Shown here piece by piece: positions 10,423-18,741 of a DNA stretch of 64,000 nucleotides (positions are counted from its first letter, which is position 1; every line of letters begins with the position of its first letter). The notes under the pieces were generated by a model, which did no database searches, was not told the DNA's origin, and was given only the letters and a program-made list of their open reading frames with translations. The stretch comes from Thiomargarita sp. Its GTDB lineage: Bacteria > Pseudomonadota > Gammaproteobacteria > Beggiatoales > Beggiatoaceae. Made by a program: the position numbers and the translations under genes. The stretch lies in contig DYNP01000013.1 in the NCBI GenBank assembly GCA_020721005.1, forward strand, positions 41,465-105,464, read 5' to 3'.

Positions 10423-10453
10423 AACTTGGCAGGTTAATTAGCCAAGTTTTTTT
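10423..10453 (+). terminator. stem-loop with T run, plus-strand oriented
   Basis: AACTTGGC (10423-10430), a 10-nt loop, GCCAAGTT (10441-10448) and then further T residues. It resembles a rho-independent terminator reading rightward, but no plus-strand gene lies upstream, so it may insulate argE from antisense transcription or be a simple structural element. Confidence 0.3.
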
Positions 10454-10468
10454 GTTTAAGGGTATTGT

Positions 10469-10648
10469 TCAGTAGAATGCGGCTTCCAATCGATCTTCCC
10501 AATTTTCCGGAGTATCTGCAAAATTGGGACGCACATCCATTCTAAAAAATCGTTCTCTAGTTTTTTTATGTTCTTGAATTAAATGGATTAATTCTTCAAA
10601 GGAGGTGAGTTCGTGGTGTTCAATGAGTAGTTCACTTAAATATAACAT
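10469..10648 (-). CDS. small 59-residue hypothetical protein
   Basis: Complete ORF from ATG (10648) to TGA (10469). The product is highly charged, beginning MLYLSELLIEHHELTSFEEL and ending DTPENWEDRLEAAFY. An AAGGA lies about 10 nt upstream. It is predicted soluble and mostly helical, with no Cys and no signal peptide. It precedes argE on the same strand by 92 bp. The family is not recognised; the amino-acid composition looks protein-like rather than random. Confirmation needs homologues or ribosome profiling. Confidence 0.5.
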   Translation of the reverse strand: MLYLSELLIEHHELTSFEELIHLIQEHKKTRERFFRMDVRPNFADTPENWEDRLEAAFY

Positions 10649-10686
10649 AGGTTGGGTCCTTGGGTATTGTTGAGTTGGTTTTGTAA

Positions 10687-10755
10687 ATTAGACTTCTTGC
10701 AAAAGTAGATGATGCGATAAAGATGAGATATGAAAAAATAAAATTGCTAAAAGTC
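10687..10755. repeat. MITE-like arm (type 1) next to the tandem array
   Basis: TTAGACTTCTTGCAAAAGTA followed by GATGCGATAAAGATGAGATA and an A/T-rich stretch is the same arm that borders the hairpin elements at 19995, 25375, 54060 and 56046. Here it runs directly into AAAAGTCTAAT and then into the 202-bp tandem units. Confidence 0.6.
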
Positions 10756-10757
10756 TA

Positions 10758-11380
10758 ATGGTAAGGTGGGTAATAGCTTCATCGTTGTTCAGTCAATTTC
10801 TGCCATTCAGCAAAGAAAATCTCCTTGGAGTGGAGGCTTTAGCCGGTCAGCCGTGGGCATTACCCTACACAAACAAATTACAAGGGCCTACCGCTGGCCG
10901 GCTAAAGCCTCCACTCCAAAAGGCTTCCACTCCAACGTACCTTAACTGAATGGCAGATGATGGTAGGGTGGGTAATAGCTTCATCGTTGTTCAGTCAATT
11001 TCTGCCATTCAGCAAAGAAAATCTCCTTGGAGTGGAGGCTTTAGCCGGTCAGCCGTGGGCATTACCCTACACAAACAAATTACAAGGGCCTACCGCTGGC
11101 CGGCTAAAGCCTCCACTCCAAAAAGCTTCCACTCCAACGTACCTTAACTGAATGGCAGATGATGGTAGGGTGGGCAATAGTTTCATCGTTGTTCAGTCGA
11201 TTCCTGCCATTCAGCAAAGAAAGTTCCCTTGGAGTGGAGGCTTTAGCCGGTTAGCCGTAGGCATCACCCTACACAAACAAATTACAAGGGCCTACCGCTG
11301 GCCGGCTAAAGCCTCCACTCCAAAAAGCTTCCACTCCAACGTACCTTAACTGAATGGCAGATGATGGTAGGGTGGGCAAT
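10758..11380. repeat. three tandem 202-bp units carrying the GGAGTGG hairpin
   Basis: Three consecutive copies of exactly 202 bp start at 10758, 10960 and 11162, with a 17-bp start of a fourth at 11364. Each unit holds the hairpin core GGAGTGGAGGCTTTAGCCGG ... CCGGCTAAAGCCTCCACTCC, whose arms pair further through CAGCCGT(G/A)GG / CCTACCGCTGG, bordered by the short inverted repeat CTGCCATTCAG / CTGAATGGCAG. The copies differ at only a few positions, so the amplification is recent. The small ORFs inside are by-products of the repeat. The array sits between the 59-codon ORF and the Crp/Fnr regulator. Confidence 0.9.
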
Positions 11381-11410
11381 TTTCATCTTTCATCTTTCAA
11401 TTCTTTTTTT

Positions 11411-12118
11411 CTAGGAGGAGGAATTGGTTAATGAGCGTAATTTTTCCAAATGGTGAATGGTCAGTGATTTGCCTTCCACACTGATAACACCTTGTTCAAT
11501 CAAGTTTTTCAAGATTCGGGACAGGGTTTCGGGTTGAATGGACAGCAGGGAAGCGAGGATATGTTTGGGGGTGTCCAGTTGGAGAGTGATTGGAGAATGG
11601 GTATTGGGGGGTATTTGTTGATAAAGAAAGGCCATAAGTCGACAGGTAGCATTTTGTAAGGTCAAACGATCTATTTCGTTGAGCCAATGGTGTAAACGCA
11701 TGCTCATACTGGCCATAAGTTTAAAGCAGGTGTCCATGGAGTCTTTAAGTACTTCTAAAAATGTAAGGTTGTAAAAACTGATGACTTTAGTGGCAGTCAG
11801 TGCTTCTGCGGTAACCGGGTAATGTTGACCTTGCATAAACATGACTGCTTCGGCAAACAGTTGGCCGGGTTGGATGACTTCAATGACTTTTTCTTGACCT
11901 TCAGGGGATAGGCGAAATAGTTTGATTTGCCCGGTGTAAGTCAGGTAAAAATGATGGGCAGTTTGTCCATGTTCAAACAAGGTTTCGTGAGCACTTAAGG
12001 ATAGACAACGGCTGGTTTTTAGGATATCATAAAGTTGTTCATCAGTAAGATGAGTAAACAGGTATATTTTTTTCAAATGCTCTTGAGAGATGGGCAGGGA
12101 TAATTCATTGTGTATCAT
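11411..12118 (-). CDS. Crp/Fnr-family transcription regulator (Dnr-like)
   Basis: 235 residues. An N-terminal cyclic-nucleotide-binding-type beta barrel (about 20-140; HFYLTYTGQIKLFRLSPEGQ and GQLFAEAVMF), a dimerisation helix, and a C-terminal winged helix with recognition helix SIQPETLSRILKNLIEQGVI (about 193-212). No N-terminal FNR cysteine cluster is present, so it is not an FNR oxygen sensor; the closest type by eye is Dnr/Nnr, which respond to NO through haem. The ATG at 12118 is preceded by AAAGG and is the only reasonable start. Its 5' end overlaps the divergent pyrD start by 9 bp, so each promoter must lie inside the other gene. The target genes are unknown. Confidence 0.85.
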   Translation of the reverse strand: MIHNELSLPISQEHLKKIYLFTHLTDEQLYDILKTSRCLSLSAHETLFEHGQTAHHFYLTYTGQIKLFRLSPEGQEKVIEVIQPGQLFAEAVMFMQGQHYPVTAEALTATKVISFYNLTFLEVLKDSMDTCFKLMASMSMRLHHWLNEIDRLTLQNATCRLMAFLYQQIPPNTHSPITLQLDTPKHILASLLSIQPETLSRILKNLIEQGVISVEGKSLTIHHLEKLRSLTNSSS

Positions 12119-13123
12119 TTAATTAAACCTTTCTTGTTCATGTTGCCTCCAGAAACTGCTCATACATTGACCTTATCTTCTTTGCAAAAAGTGTATCAGT
12201 GGAAATTAAGCCCGTGGTTATTTGGGAAACCAGTTTCTGTTCCTCGAACCGTGATGGGTTTGCATTTTCCTAATCCAGTGGGACTGGCGGCTGGTTTGGA
12301 TAAGAATGCTGATTATATTGACTGTTTGGCAAGCTTGGGATTTGGCTTTATCGAGGTAGGTACAGTCACCCCTCAGCCTCAAGGGGGTCATCCCAAGCCT
12401 CGTTTATTTCGTTTGCCCCAAGCAGAGGCTTTGATCAATCGAATGGGATTTAATAACTTGGGGGTGGATCATTTGGTCAATCAGGTGAAAAAACGGCATT
12501 TTCCCGGGATTTTGGGAATTAATATTGGTAAAAATGCCAGCACTCCCCCAGAATTGACGGTCAGCGATTATTTGATCAGTTTTTTTAAGGTGTATCCCTA
12601 TGCCGATTATGTGACTTTGAACATTTCTTCTCCCAACACGGAAAAACTTCGACAATGGCAGCAGGGTCAGTATTTAACCAATTTGTTAAGTGCTTTGAAA
12701 CAGGCTCAGGAGCAGTTGCATGAGCAATATCGAAGGTATGTGCCCATTGCTGTGAAAATTGCGCCAGATTTGACTGAGGAGGAAATTGCCGTCATGGTGG
12801 ACAAGTTGTTAGAATATCAGTTGGATGGAGTGATTGCAACTAATACTACTCTTTCTAGGATATCCGTGCAACATTTGCGGCATGGGCAGGAGGCAGGCGG
12901 GTTAAGTGGGGCGCCTTTATTTCCGGCTTCTACGCAGATTATTAAGCGTTTGCATGAATTGTTACAGGGTCGATTGCCGATCATCGCATCGGGAGGCATC
13001 ATGAGTGTTCAAGATGCACAAAAAAAACTGGCTGCAGGGGCCAGTTTGGTACAATTGTATTCGGGATTGATTTATCGTGGACCTTTTCTGGTCAGGGAAA
13101 TTGCGCGATCCCTATCCTCATGA
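12110..13123 (+). CDS. pyrD: dihydroorotate dehydrogenase (quinone), class 2
   Basis: 337 residues, normal for the membrane-associated class 2 enzyme that oxidises dihydroorotate to orotate with quinone reduction in pyrimidine synthesis. The start is GTG at 12110 with AGGGA upstream; the resulting N-terminus MYHLIKPFLFMLPPETAHTL matches the family's quinone-tunnel helices. Conserved segments include GLAAGLDKNADYID, GFGFIEVGTVTPQPQGGHPK, NRMGFNNLG, NISSPNTEKLR (with the catalytic Ser), KIAPDLTEEE, TNTTLSR and SGGIMSVQDA. It stands alone on the plus strand, head-to-head with the Crp/Fnr gene. Confidence 0.97.
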   Translation: MYHLIKPFLFMLPPETAHTLTLSSLQKVYQWKLSPWLFGKPVSVPRTVMGLHFPNPVGLAAGLDKNADYIDCLASLGFGFIEVGTVTPQPQGGHPKPRLFRLPQAEALINRMGFNNLGVDHLVNQVKKRHFPGILGINIGKNASTPPELTVSDYLISFFKVYPYADYVTLNISSPNTEKLRQWQQGQYLTNLLSALKQAQEQLHEQYRRYVPIAVKIAPDLTEEEIAVMVDKLLEYQLDGVIATNTTLSRISVQHLRHGQEAGGLSGAPLFPASTQIIKRLHELLQGRLPIIASGGIMSVQDAQKKLAAGASLVQLYSGLIYRGPFLVREIARSLSS

Positions 13124-13163
13124 ATTTATTGAAAAATATAATTTTAAACATAACAGAGCACCT

Positions 13164-13197
13164 GTAGAATAGGCTGACGATAGAAAGCCTATTCTAC
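13164..13197. terminator. 12-bp inverted repeat between convergent genes
   Basis: GTAGAATAGGCT (13164-13175) and AGCCTATTCTAC (13186-13197) form a perfect stem with a 10-nt loop in the gap between pyrD (plus) and ccmA (minus). No strong T run follows on either side, so it may be a bidirectional, imperfect terminator or an intergenic palindrome. The rest of 13124-13392 shows no gene I can support. Confidence 0.4.
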
Positions 13198-13392
13198 CAT
13201 ACTGTCCTTATCCCACCCTTGAAAAGAAAGGGGGAACTGTTTACTTTCCTCTCCTTACAAAAGGGGGGTTAGGGGTGGTTATCTTGAATCAACGCGATGG
13301 ATAGACTCCCCATGGGTCAGCTCCTCCTACAATGTGCTTTGCAAGAGCTCTGCTCTATCATAGGGACATTTGGACAGAATGGATCCCTCCCC

Positions 13393-14028
13393 TCAATTCA
13401 AGTGCAGTATCTTAGTATGACTGGCTACCGTGTGATGGGAAGTCAATACTGCCATTCCCCCCCGTTGAGCATGACTTTCCAATAAGTTCTCAACCCACTG
13501 AATAGCGGATTTATCCAAAGCGGTAAATGGCTCATCCAAAATCCACAGTTGCGCCTGTTGAATCAGCAAACGAGCCAAAGCCACTCGTCTCTGTTGACCT
13601 GCGGATAGAGTGCGAGTGGGCACATCTTCAAAACCATACAGTCCCACTTGCTCTAACGCATGATTTAAACTGAAGTCACTGGGATTGACTGTCAAAGTAC
13701 GAGCGACAGTCAAATTTTCCAAAGGAGTCAATTCCCCTTTGATACCTGGTAAATGACCTATGTAGGCTAAATTTGACCAATAACTTTCCCTAACTCTTTG
13801 AATATCCTGCTCATTCCAGTAAACTGTGCCTTCAATTGGTAAAGTCAGTCCACATAAAATGCGCAATAAACTGGTTTTGCCACTGCCATTGCGCCCCTCA
13901 ACCTGTAGAATTTCCCCATTTGAGAGTGTAAAGTGCAAATTCTCAAACAAAATCCTGTCATCACGAATGCACTGTAAATTGTCCACTTTTAATTCTGCCA
14001 CTTGCAGTTGATGGGTGACTACCTTCAC
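13393..14028 (-). CDS. ccmA: haem exporter ATP-binding protein CcmA-like
   Basis: 211 residues, the length of CcmA, the ATPase of the CcmAB complex acting in release of holo-CcmE during cytochrome c maturation. Walker A is GRNGSGKTS (about 45-53), the ABC signature LSAGQQRR (about 141-148) and Walker B LWILDEPFTALD, the last two being characteristic of CcmA, as is LAYIGHLPGIKGELT. It is followed by convergent pyrD, so no ccmB lies downstream, and none is seen upstream. The ccm genes must therefore be elsewhere or this is a dispersed copy. The start ATG at 14028 has no strong ribosome binding site. Confidence 0.88.
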   Translation of the reverse strand: MKVVTHQLQVAELKVDNLQCIRDDRILFENLHFTLSNGEILQVEGRNGSGKTSLLRILCGLTLPIEGTVYWNEQDIQRVRESYWSNLAYIGHLPGIKGELTPLENLTVARTLTVNPSDFSLNHALEQVGLYGFEDVPTRTLSAGQQRRVALARLLIQQAQLWILDEPFTALDKSAIQWVENLLESHAQRGGMAVLTSHHTVASHTKILHLN

Positions 14029-14514
14029 CTATTGACTCCTTACAAATCAGGTTGAAAATTGTTAAATTTAAACCGTTCCCTAAGAATGCAGTCACTTAAC
14101 CAGTCCCATGAAAAAATTAAAGAGTTGCGATGTGACTGCTTCAGTTTAGCGACATGGAATCGACGGTTTGACCGACCTATTATTTTTATCTCAAGCCCAC
14201 ATTTTATCAACCTATAATAACATATTTACTTAAACGAGGAAGAGCCAATTTATTAACAGGGTGACTTTACCTTTTTAAAGAATTGTGGTTAAATAAGAAA
14301 GAGTTGGTTTGTACCTAACCTTGACAAGTATTAGTTTACCCCTCCTGACCAACAAGTGGAAAGGTAAGTTGGGTTGACGCAGCGTAACCCAACAACTTGT
14401 CTACGCTAAACTGTTCCACATCGACATCAAGAGGGTTACCGTAAATTTGGGGTAAACATACAGCGCACTGTGCTGATGCGCTCTGTGGTTTTACTTCATT
14501 AAAGAAAATTATTT
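14029..14514. other. 486-bp intergenic region
   Basis: A/T-rich spacer between the divergent ccmA and the small ORF at 14515. It contains repeat R3 at 14368-14393 and an imperfect hairpin at about 14453-14493 (ACAGCGCA / TGCGCTCTGT) just before the small ORF. I see no RNA gene and no further ORF with protein-like composition. Confidence 0.5.
14368..14393. repeat. dispersed palindromic repeat R3, copy 1
   Basis: GTTGGGTT - GACGCAGCGT - AACCCAAC, an 8-bp inverted repeat around a conserved centre; an almost identical copy is at 18668-18693. Both are intergenic and lie on either side of the pilT cluster. Confidence 0.7.
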
Positions 14515-14718
14515 ATGCTCTGGCAATCCATAGAAGATTTACCTAGTGATGAAGTGGAAGAAGGAAAACGTGGCAATCTCAGTGATATTCAAACCTTGAC
14601 CGTTTCGCCCTTCCAATTTTCTTACGCTGATGATGCCGACCAGTTAAAGAAACGTTTTCAGCAATGGTTAGAAGAAGTTGTGCTGACAGGCTTGGAGTAT
14701 TGGAATAAAAGTCTCTAA
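14515..14718 (+). CDS. small acidic hypothetical protein upstream of pilT
   Basis: 67 residues, acidic N-terminal half and an amphipathic C-terminal helix (QWLEEVVLTGLEYWNKSL). No signal peptide or Cys. It lies 76 bp upstream of the first PilT-type gene on the same strand and could be cotranscribed. The ribosome binding site is weak. The composition is protein-like, but I do not recognise the family. Confidence 0.5.
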   Translation: MLWQSIEDLPSDEVEEGKRGNLSDIQTLTVSPFQFSYADDADQLKKRFQQWLEEVVLTGLEYWNKSL

Positions 14719-14794
14719 AAAATTTCTCGGTCACCTCTTTTGGTAACCGGATGAATTACCCCTAATTTAGACTGCTGATAAATAAGGAAATAGT

Positions 14795-15832
14795 ATGAAT
14801 ATTACTGACCTATTAACATTTGGTGCTGCAAATGGAGTATCTGACTTTCATATTTCCGCTGGAGTACAACCCATGGTTCGAGTCAGTGGTGATATGCGTC
14901 GAATAGACGTGCCAGCACTCGATCATACTCAAGTAAGAGACATGATTTACGACGTTATGAATGATAAGCAACGTAAAGAATATGAAAAATACCTGGAATG
15001 TGACTTTTCTTTCTCTATCCCTGGCGTAGCCAGATTTCGAGTCAATGCCTACATACAACACCGGGGCGCAGGAGCAGTTATTCGAACCATTCCCTCTAAA
15101 ATCTTGAGCTTAGAACAACTCAGGGCTCCAGCGATCTTCAAAAAATTTGCCATGACTCATAAAGGAATTTGTACAGTGACCGGAGGAACAGGCTCTGGAA
15201 AATCAACCACCTTGGCCGCCATGATGAACTATCGCAATGAGACAGAGTACGGTCATATTCTCACCATTGAAGACCCCATCGAGTTTGTACACGACTGTAA
15301 ACGCTGTTTAATCACTCAAAGAGAAGTAAAACGAGACACCCTCAGTTTCGACAATGCTCTTAAATCAGCCTTACGCCAAGACCCCAATGTCATTCTGGTT
15401 GGAGAATTGCGAGATTTAGAAACCATTCGTCTGGCTCTATCTGCTTCTGAAACTGGACACGTAGTTTTTGGGACTCTACACACCAATTCCGCAGCCAAAA
15501 CCATTGACCGTATTGTCGAAGTGTTCCCAACTGCTGAAAAACCCACTGTGAGAACCATGTTATCCGAATCCATCCAATCGGTAGTTTCCCAATCTTTACT
15601 AAAAAAAGTTGGAGGGGGTCGTGTTGCCGTCCATGAAATTCTAGTCGGTACTCCTGCAATTCGGAACTTGATTCGCGAAAATAAAGTAGCACAAATGTAT
15701 TCTGCCATGCAAACCGGTCAAAAATTTGGCATGCAAACCTTAGATCAACAATTGGAGCAATTGGTGCTGAAAAAGATTGTAACCAAAGATCACGCTAGAG
15801 AATATGCCTTGAATAAGGAAAAGTTTGAATAA
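14795..15832 (+). CDS. pilT: type IV pilus retraction ATPase PilT
   Basis: 345 residues, standard PilT length. PilT is the cytoplasmic hexameric motor that depolymerises type IV pili for twitching or gliding. N-terminal PAS-like domain (about 1-100), then Walker A GGTGSGKST (130-138), Asp box LTIEDPIEFVH, Walker B ILVGELRDLETIR and the His box GTLHTNSAAKTIDRI. The signature AIRNLIRENKVAQMYS with GMQTLDQ is the PilT C-terminal motif. AAGGAAATAG precedes the ATG. It is the first of three related motors in tandem. Confidence 0.95.
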   Translation: MNITDLLTFGAANGVSDFHISAGVQPMVRVSGDMRRIDVPALDHTQVRDMIYDVMNDKQRKEYEKYLECDFSFSIPGVARFRVNAYIQHRGAGAVIRTIPSKILSLEQLRAPAIFKKFAMTHKGICTVTGGTGSGKSTTLAAMMNYRNETEYGHILTIEDPIEFVHDCKRCLITQREVKRDTLSFDNALKSALRQDPNVILVGELRDLETIRLALSASETGHVVFGTLHTNSAAKTIDRIVEVFPTAEKPTVRTMLSESIQSVVSQSLLKKVGGGRVAVHEILVGTPAIRNLIRENKVAQMYSAMQTGQKFGMQTLDQQLEQLVLKKIVTKDHAREYALNKEKFE

Positions 15833-15868
15833 GGAAAAGTTTTCCTAAACTGACAAGAGGAATAATAA

Positions 15869-17023
15869 ATGGAAAGAGATGAAGCCATGGGGCTCATGAT
15901 AAAACTGCTTAAACTGATGACCAAAGAAGGGGGCTCAGACCTGTTCATCACGGCCGGATTTCCACCTGCCATGAAGTTAAAAGGAAAGATGACCCCCATG
16001 CTGAAAAAGCCATTAACTCCCACCGAATCAATGGCTTTAACTCAGTGCATCATGAATGACAAGCAATTGAAGGAATATGAAGAAACCAAAGAATGTAACT
16101 TTGCGATTCATCCACCTGGACTCAGTCGTTTTCGAGTAAATGCCTTTGTCCAACAAGGGTGTCAAGGTGTGATCATGCGGATTATTACCGCAGAAGTGCC
16201 TAATTTTGATAAAATGAAATTGCCGGTAGTATTAAAAGAAGTGATCACTGCCAAAAATGGGCTCGTCGTCATGGTGGGGGGAACTGGCTCGGGTAAATCC
16301 ACCACCATGGCCGCTTTGATTGACCATCGCAATAGCACTTCATACGGGCATATTATCACCTTAGAAGACCCGATTGAATACGTGCACCCTCATAAAAATT
16401 GCGTCATCATGCAAAGAGAAATTGGAGTGGATGCCAAATCTTGGGAAGCTGCCCTACACAATACCTTGCGGCAAGCCCCAGACGTCATTCTCCTAGGAGA
16501 AATTCGAGATGCAGAAATCATGAACTTTGGACTTGAATTTGCTCAAACGGGTCACTTGGCAATGGGTACCTTGCATGCTAACAATGCCAACCAAGCCATT
16601 GACCGTATTTTGGGATTCTTCTCCACTGAAAAACAAAAGAAACTGATGCAAGACATCTCCTTGAATTTGCGAGCTATTATTTCCCAACGTCTCATCAAAA
16701 CCGTGGATGGAGGACGGGCAGCCGCCATTGAAATTCTTCGCAATTCCCCCCTGATTCAAGAATTAATCGCCAATGGAGACGTGGGCGGAATTAAACCCAT
16801 CATGGCCAAATCTTCTGATTTGGGAATGCAGACTTTCGATCAGGCCTTATTCAAACTCTATGAAGAAGACCGAATTTCCTATGAAGAAGCCATTGCCAAT
16901 GCCGATTCTCCCAATGAATTGAGACTGAAAATCAAATTGGAAAGTAAAAATTCAAGTGGTGGACTTGGGTCTTCCAGTCTCACTTTAGTCGAAATACCAG
17001 TTGAAGAAAAAGGCGGACACTGA
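15869..17023 (+). CDS. pilU: PilT-dependent retraction ATPase PilU
   Basis: 384 residues, PilU-like in length and in features such as GGSDLFITAGFPPAMK, LRQAPDVILLGEIRDAEIM and MGTLHANNANQAIDRI. Walker A GGTGSGKS is at 137-144. PilU assists PilT in retraction under load. It starts 36 bp after pilT with a good ribosome binding site (AGAGGA), so cotranscription is likely. The C-terminal tail beyond the ATPase core (about 345-384) is Ser/Lys-rich and variable. Confidence 0.93.
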   Translation: MERDEAMGLMIKLLKLMTKEGGSDLFITAGFPPAMKLKGKMTPMLKKPLTPTESMALTQCIMNDKQLKEYEETKECNFAIHPPGLSRFRVNAFVQQGCQGVIMRIITAEVPNFDKMKLPVVLKEVITAKNGLVVMVGGTGSGKSTTMAALIDHRNSTSYGHIITLEDPIEYVHPHKNCVIMQREIGVDAKSWEAALHNTLRQAPDVILLGEIRDAEIMNFGLEFAQTGHLAMGTLHANNANQAIDRILGFFSTEKQKKLMQDISLNLRAIISQRLIKTVDGGRAAAIEILRNSPLIQELIANGDVGGIKPIMAKSSDLGMQTFDQALFKLYEEDRISYEEAIANADSPNELRLKIKLESKNSSGGLGSSSLTLVEIPVEEKGGH

Positions 17024-17165
17024 TTTTTTTCTGCCAAATTTTCACCGTTTGGGGACTGGTTACCTTCTCAAAAGACTGCCAGTCCTGTCCCATTCCCTTT
17101 TATGAACCAATTATCCCCCCAAAATCAAACAATAATTACTATTTGCTGGTAGAGAGAACATAATT

Positions 17166-18605
17166 ATGGACTTGTCACCTTACTTAAAATTGATGGCAGA
17201 AAAAAATGCAACCGATCTATTGGTAACTGTCGGAGCACCCGTTGCTCTGAAACTGAATGGCAAAGAAAAACCAGTCGGAAAAACTGCGGTGACCGCAGAA
17301 ATGGCCAAAGCCGCTGCCTTTAAATTGATGTCTAAGGAACAAGTAAAGGAATTTCAAAACAGTAAGGGACTGGAATTTAAATATCAACATGAAAGCGGAG
17401 AATTTTTAGTCAGTGCCTCGATACAAAACAAAGTCATTAACCTATTGATTCAACCTGCAGTTGCTGAAGAAAAAAAACCAGAAGAGCCCAAACAAGAAGC
17501 GCCCCCTAAAGTTGAAGATAACAGCGGAATTCCCTTGATTGACAGCACCGATGTGATCGATTATTTGAAGTTGATGTTTCAAAGTGGAGGCTCAGACCTA
17601 TTTGTTACCGTGGGTTCCCAAATTAAGGCCAAAATATATGGCAAGGCTATTCCCCTTAGCACCTTTGTAGCCACTCCAGAAATTTCCAAAAAATGCGCCT
17701 ATTCAGTTCTAACTGATGAACAAATTGCCCAATTTGAACAAGTCAAAGACCTGGATTTTGCCATCACCTTACCTGATGGCAGCGCCCGATTTCGTGGCAA
17801 TGCCTTCTTCCAACGCAAAACCATGGGCCTGGTCATGCGCTTCATTCCAGCTACAATTCCCACTGCCAAAGATTTGGGCACCCCAGAAGTTTTATTGGAA
17901 CTGATCATGTCCAAGCGTGGTCTCCTATTAATGGTGGGAGGCACAGGATCTGGAAAATCCACCACCTTAGCGGCCATGATTGACCATCGCAATGCCAATT
18001 CCCCAGGACACATTTTAACCATTGAAGACCCCGTAGAATTTTCCCATCCCAACAAAATGTCCATTCTCAATCAGCGAGAAGTGGGCGTTGACACCGCTTC
18101 CTATGCTGCAGCCATTAAAGCCTCATTGCGGGAAGCTCCAGACGTCATCCTAATTGGGGAAATTAGAGCTATGGAGACCATGGAAGCTGCTTTAGAATTG
18201 GCTAACACTGGACACTTATGCGTTTCTACCATGCACGCCAACAATGCCAACCAAGCCCTAGATCGGATTGTCAACATGTTTCCCACTGAAAAGCATAAGG
18301 CCTTGTTTATGGACATGTCTTCAAACATTCGCGCCATTATTTCCCAACGTCTCATTCCCGATGTGCGTGGAAAACGGGCACCCGCCATTGAAATCATGAT
18401 CAACACTCCTAACATCGCCAACTTGATTCTCAAGGGGCAGTTACATGAAATCAAAGATGCCATGAAAAACAGTGGAGCTAAAGGTATGCAAACCTTTGAT
18501 ACTGCTTTATTTCATCTGTACAAAGAAGGTAAAATCAGCATGGAAGAAGCTCTGAAAAATGCAGATTCTCGCAACGATTTAGAGGGACGTATTAATTTTG
18601 GTTAA
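17166..18605 (+). CDS. third PilT/PilU-type ATPase with duplicated N-terminal domain
   Basis: 479 residues, about 100 longer than PilU. Residues about 1-95 resemble a degenerate copy of the PilT/PilU N-terminal domain (ATDLLVTVGAPVALKLNGK), followed by a Lys/Glu/Pro-rich linker (about 97-122), a second N-terminal domain (GGSDLFVTVGSQIKAKIYGK, about 140-235) and a complete ATPase: GGTGSGKS 258-265, LTIEDPVEFSH, LIGEIRAMETME, STMHANNANQALDRI. In the first domain the usual R-F-R-V-N-A segment reads EFLVSASIQ, so it is unlikely to contribute in the same way to the ring. It lies 142 bp after pilU, which may separate transcription. Probably an additional retraction motor or a regulator of PilT/PilU; this is inference. 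Confidence 0.9.
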   Translation: MDLSPYLKLMAEKNATDLLVTVGAPVALKLNGKEKPVGKTAVTAEMAKAAAFKLMSKEQVKEFQNSKGLEFKYQHESGEFLVSASIQNKVINLLIQPAVAEEKKPEEPKQEAPPKVEDNSGIPLIDSTDVIDYLKLMFQSGGSDLFVTVGSQIKAKIYGKAIPLSTFVATPEISKKCAYSVLTDEQIAQFEQVKDLDFAITLPDGSARFRGNAFFQRKTMGLVMRFIPATIPTAKDLGTPEVLLELIMSKRGLLLMVGGTGSGKSTTLAAMIDHRNANSPGHILTIEDPVEFSHPNKMSILNQREVGVDTASYAAAIKASLREAPDVILIGEIRAMETMEAALELANTGHLCVSTMHANNANQALDRIVNMFPTEKHKALFMDMSSNIRAIISQRLIPDVRGKRAPAIEIMINTPNIANLILKGQLHEIKDAMKNSGAKGMQTFDTALFHLYKEGKISMEEALKNADSRNDLEGRINFG

Positions 18606-18667
18606 TCCATGCCCTAAAACTGCAAATCTGCCTGATTTTAAAAAGGTAGAAAGTAGTATAAAGGTAG

Positions 18668-18693
18668 GTTGGGTTAGCGCAGCGTAACCCAAC
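18668..18693. repeat. dispersed palindromic repeat R3, copy 2
   Basis: GTTGGGTT - AGCGCAGCGT - AACCCAAC, in the gap between the third PilT-type gene and the redoxin gene; it differs from copy 1 at about two central positions. Confidence 0.7.
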
Positions 18694-18741
18694 AATTTAT
18701 CTCCACAGTACCAACTTTAATCTGAAGAGTGCACTGTTCCC

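Noticed and set aside
10758..11349. Three or four overlapping small ORFs of 63-65 codons across the tandem array
   Set aside because: They arise from the 202-bp repeat in different frames and have no protein-like composition or start signals.
10758..11380. CRISPR-like array
   Set aside because: The 202-bp units are contiguous without unique spacers and are found singly elsewhere as palindromic elements.
13297..13485. 62-codon ORF between pyrD and ccmA
   Set aside because: It overlaps the ccmA 3' end on the other strand and has no recognisable feature.
14320..14350. TTGACA at about 14321 as a promoter for the pilT region
   Set aside because: No -10 box occurs at the right distance.
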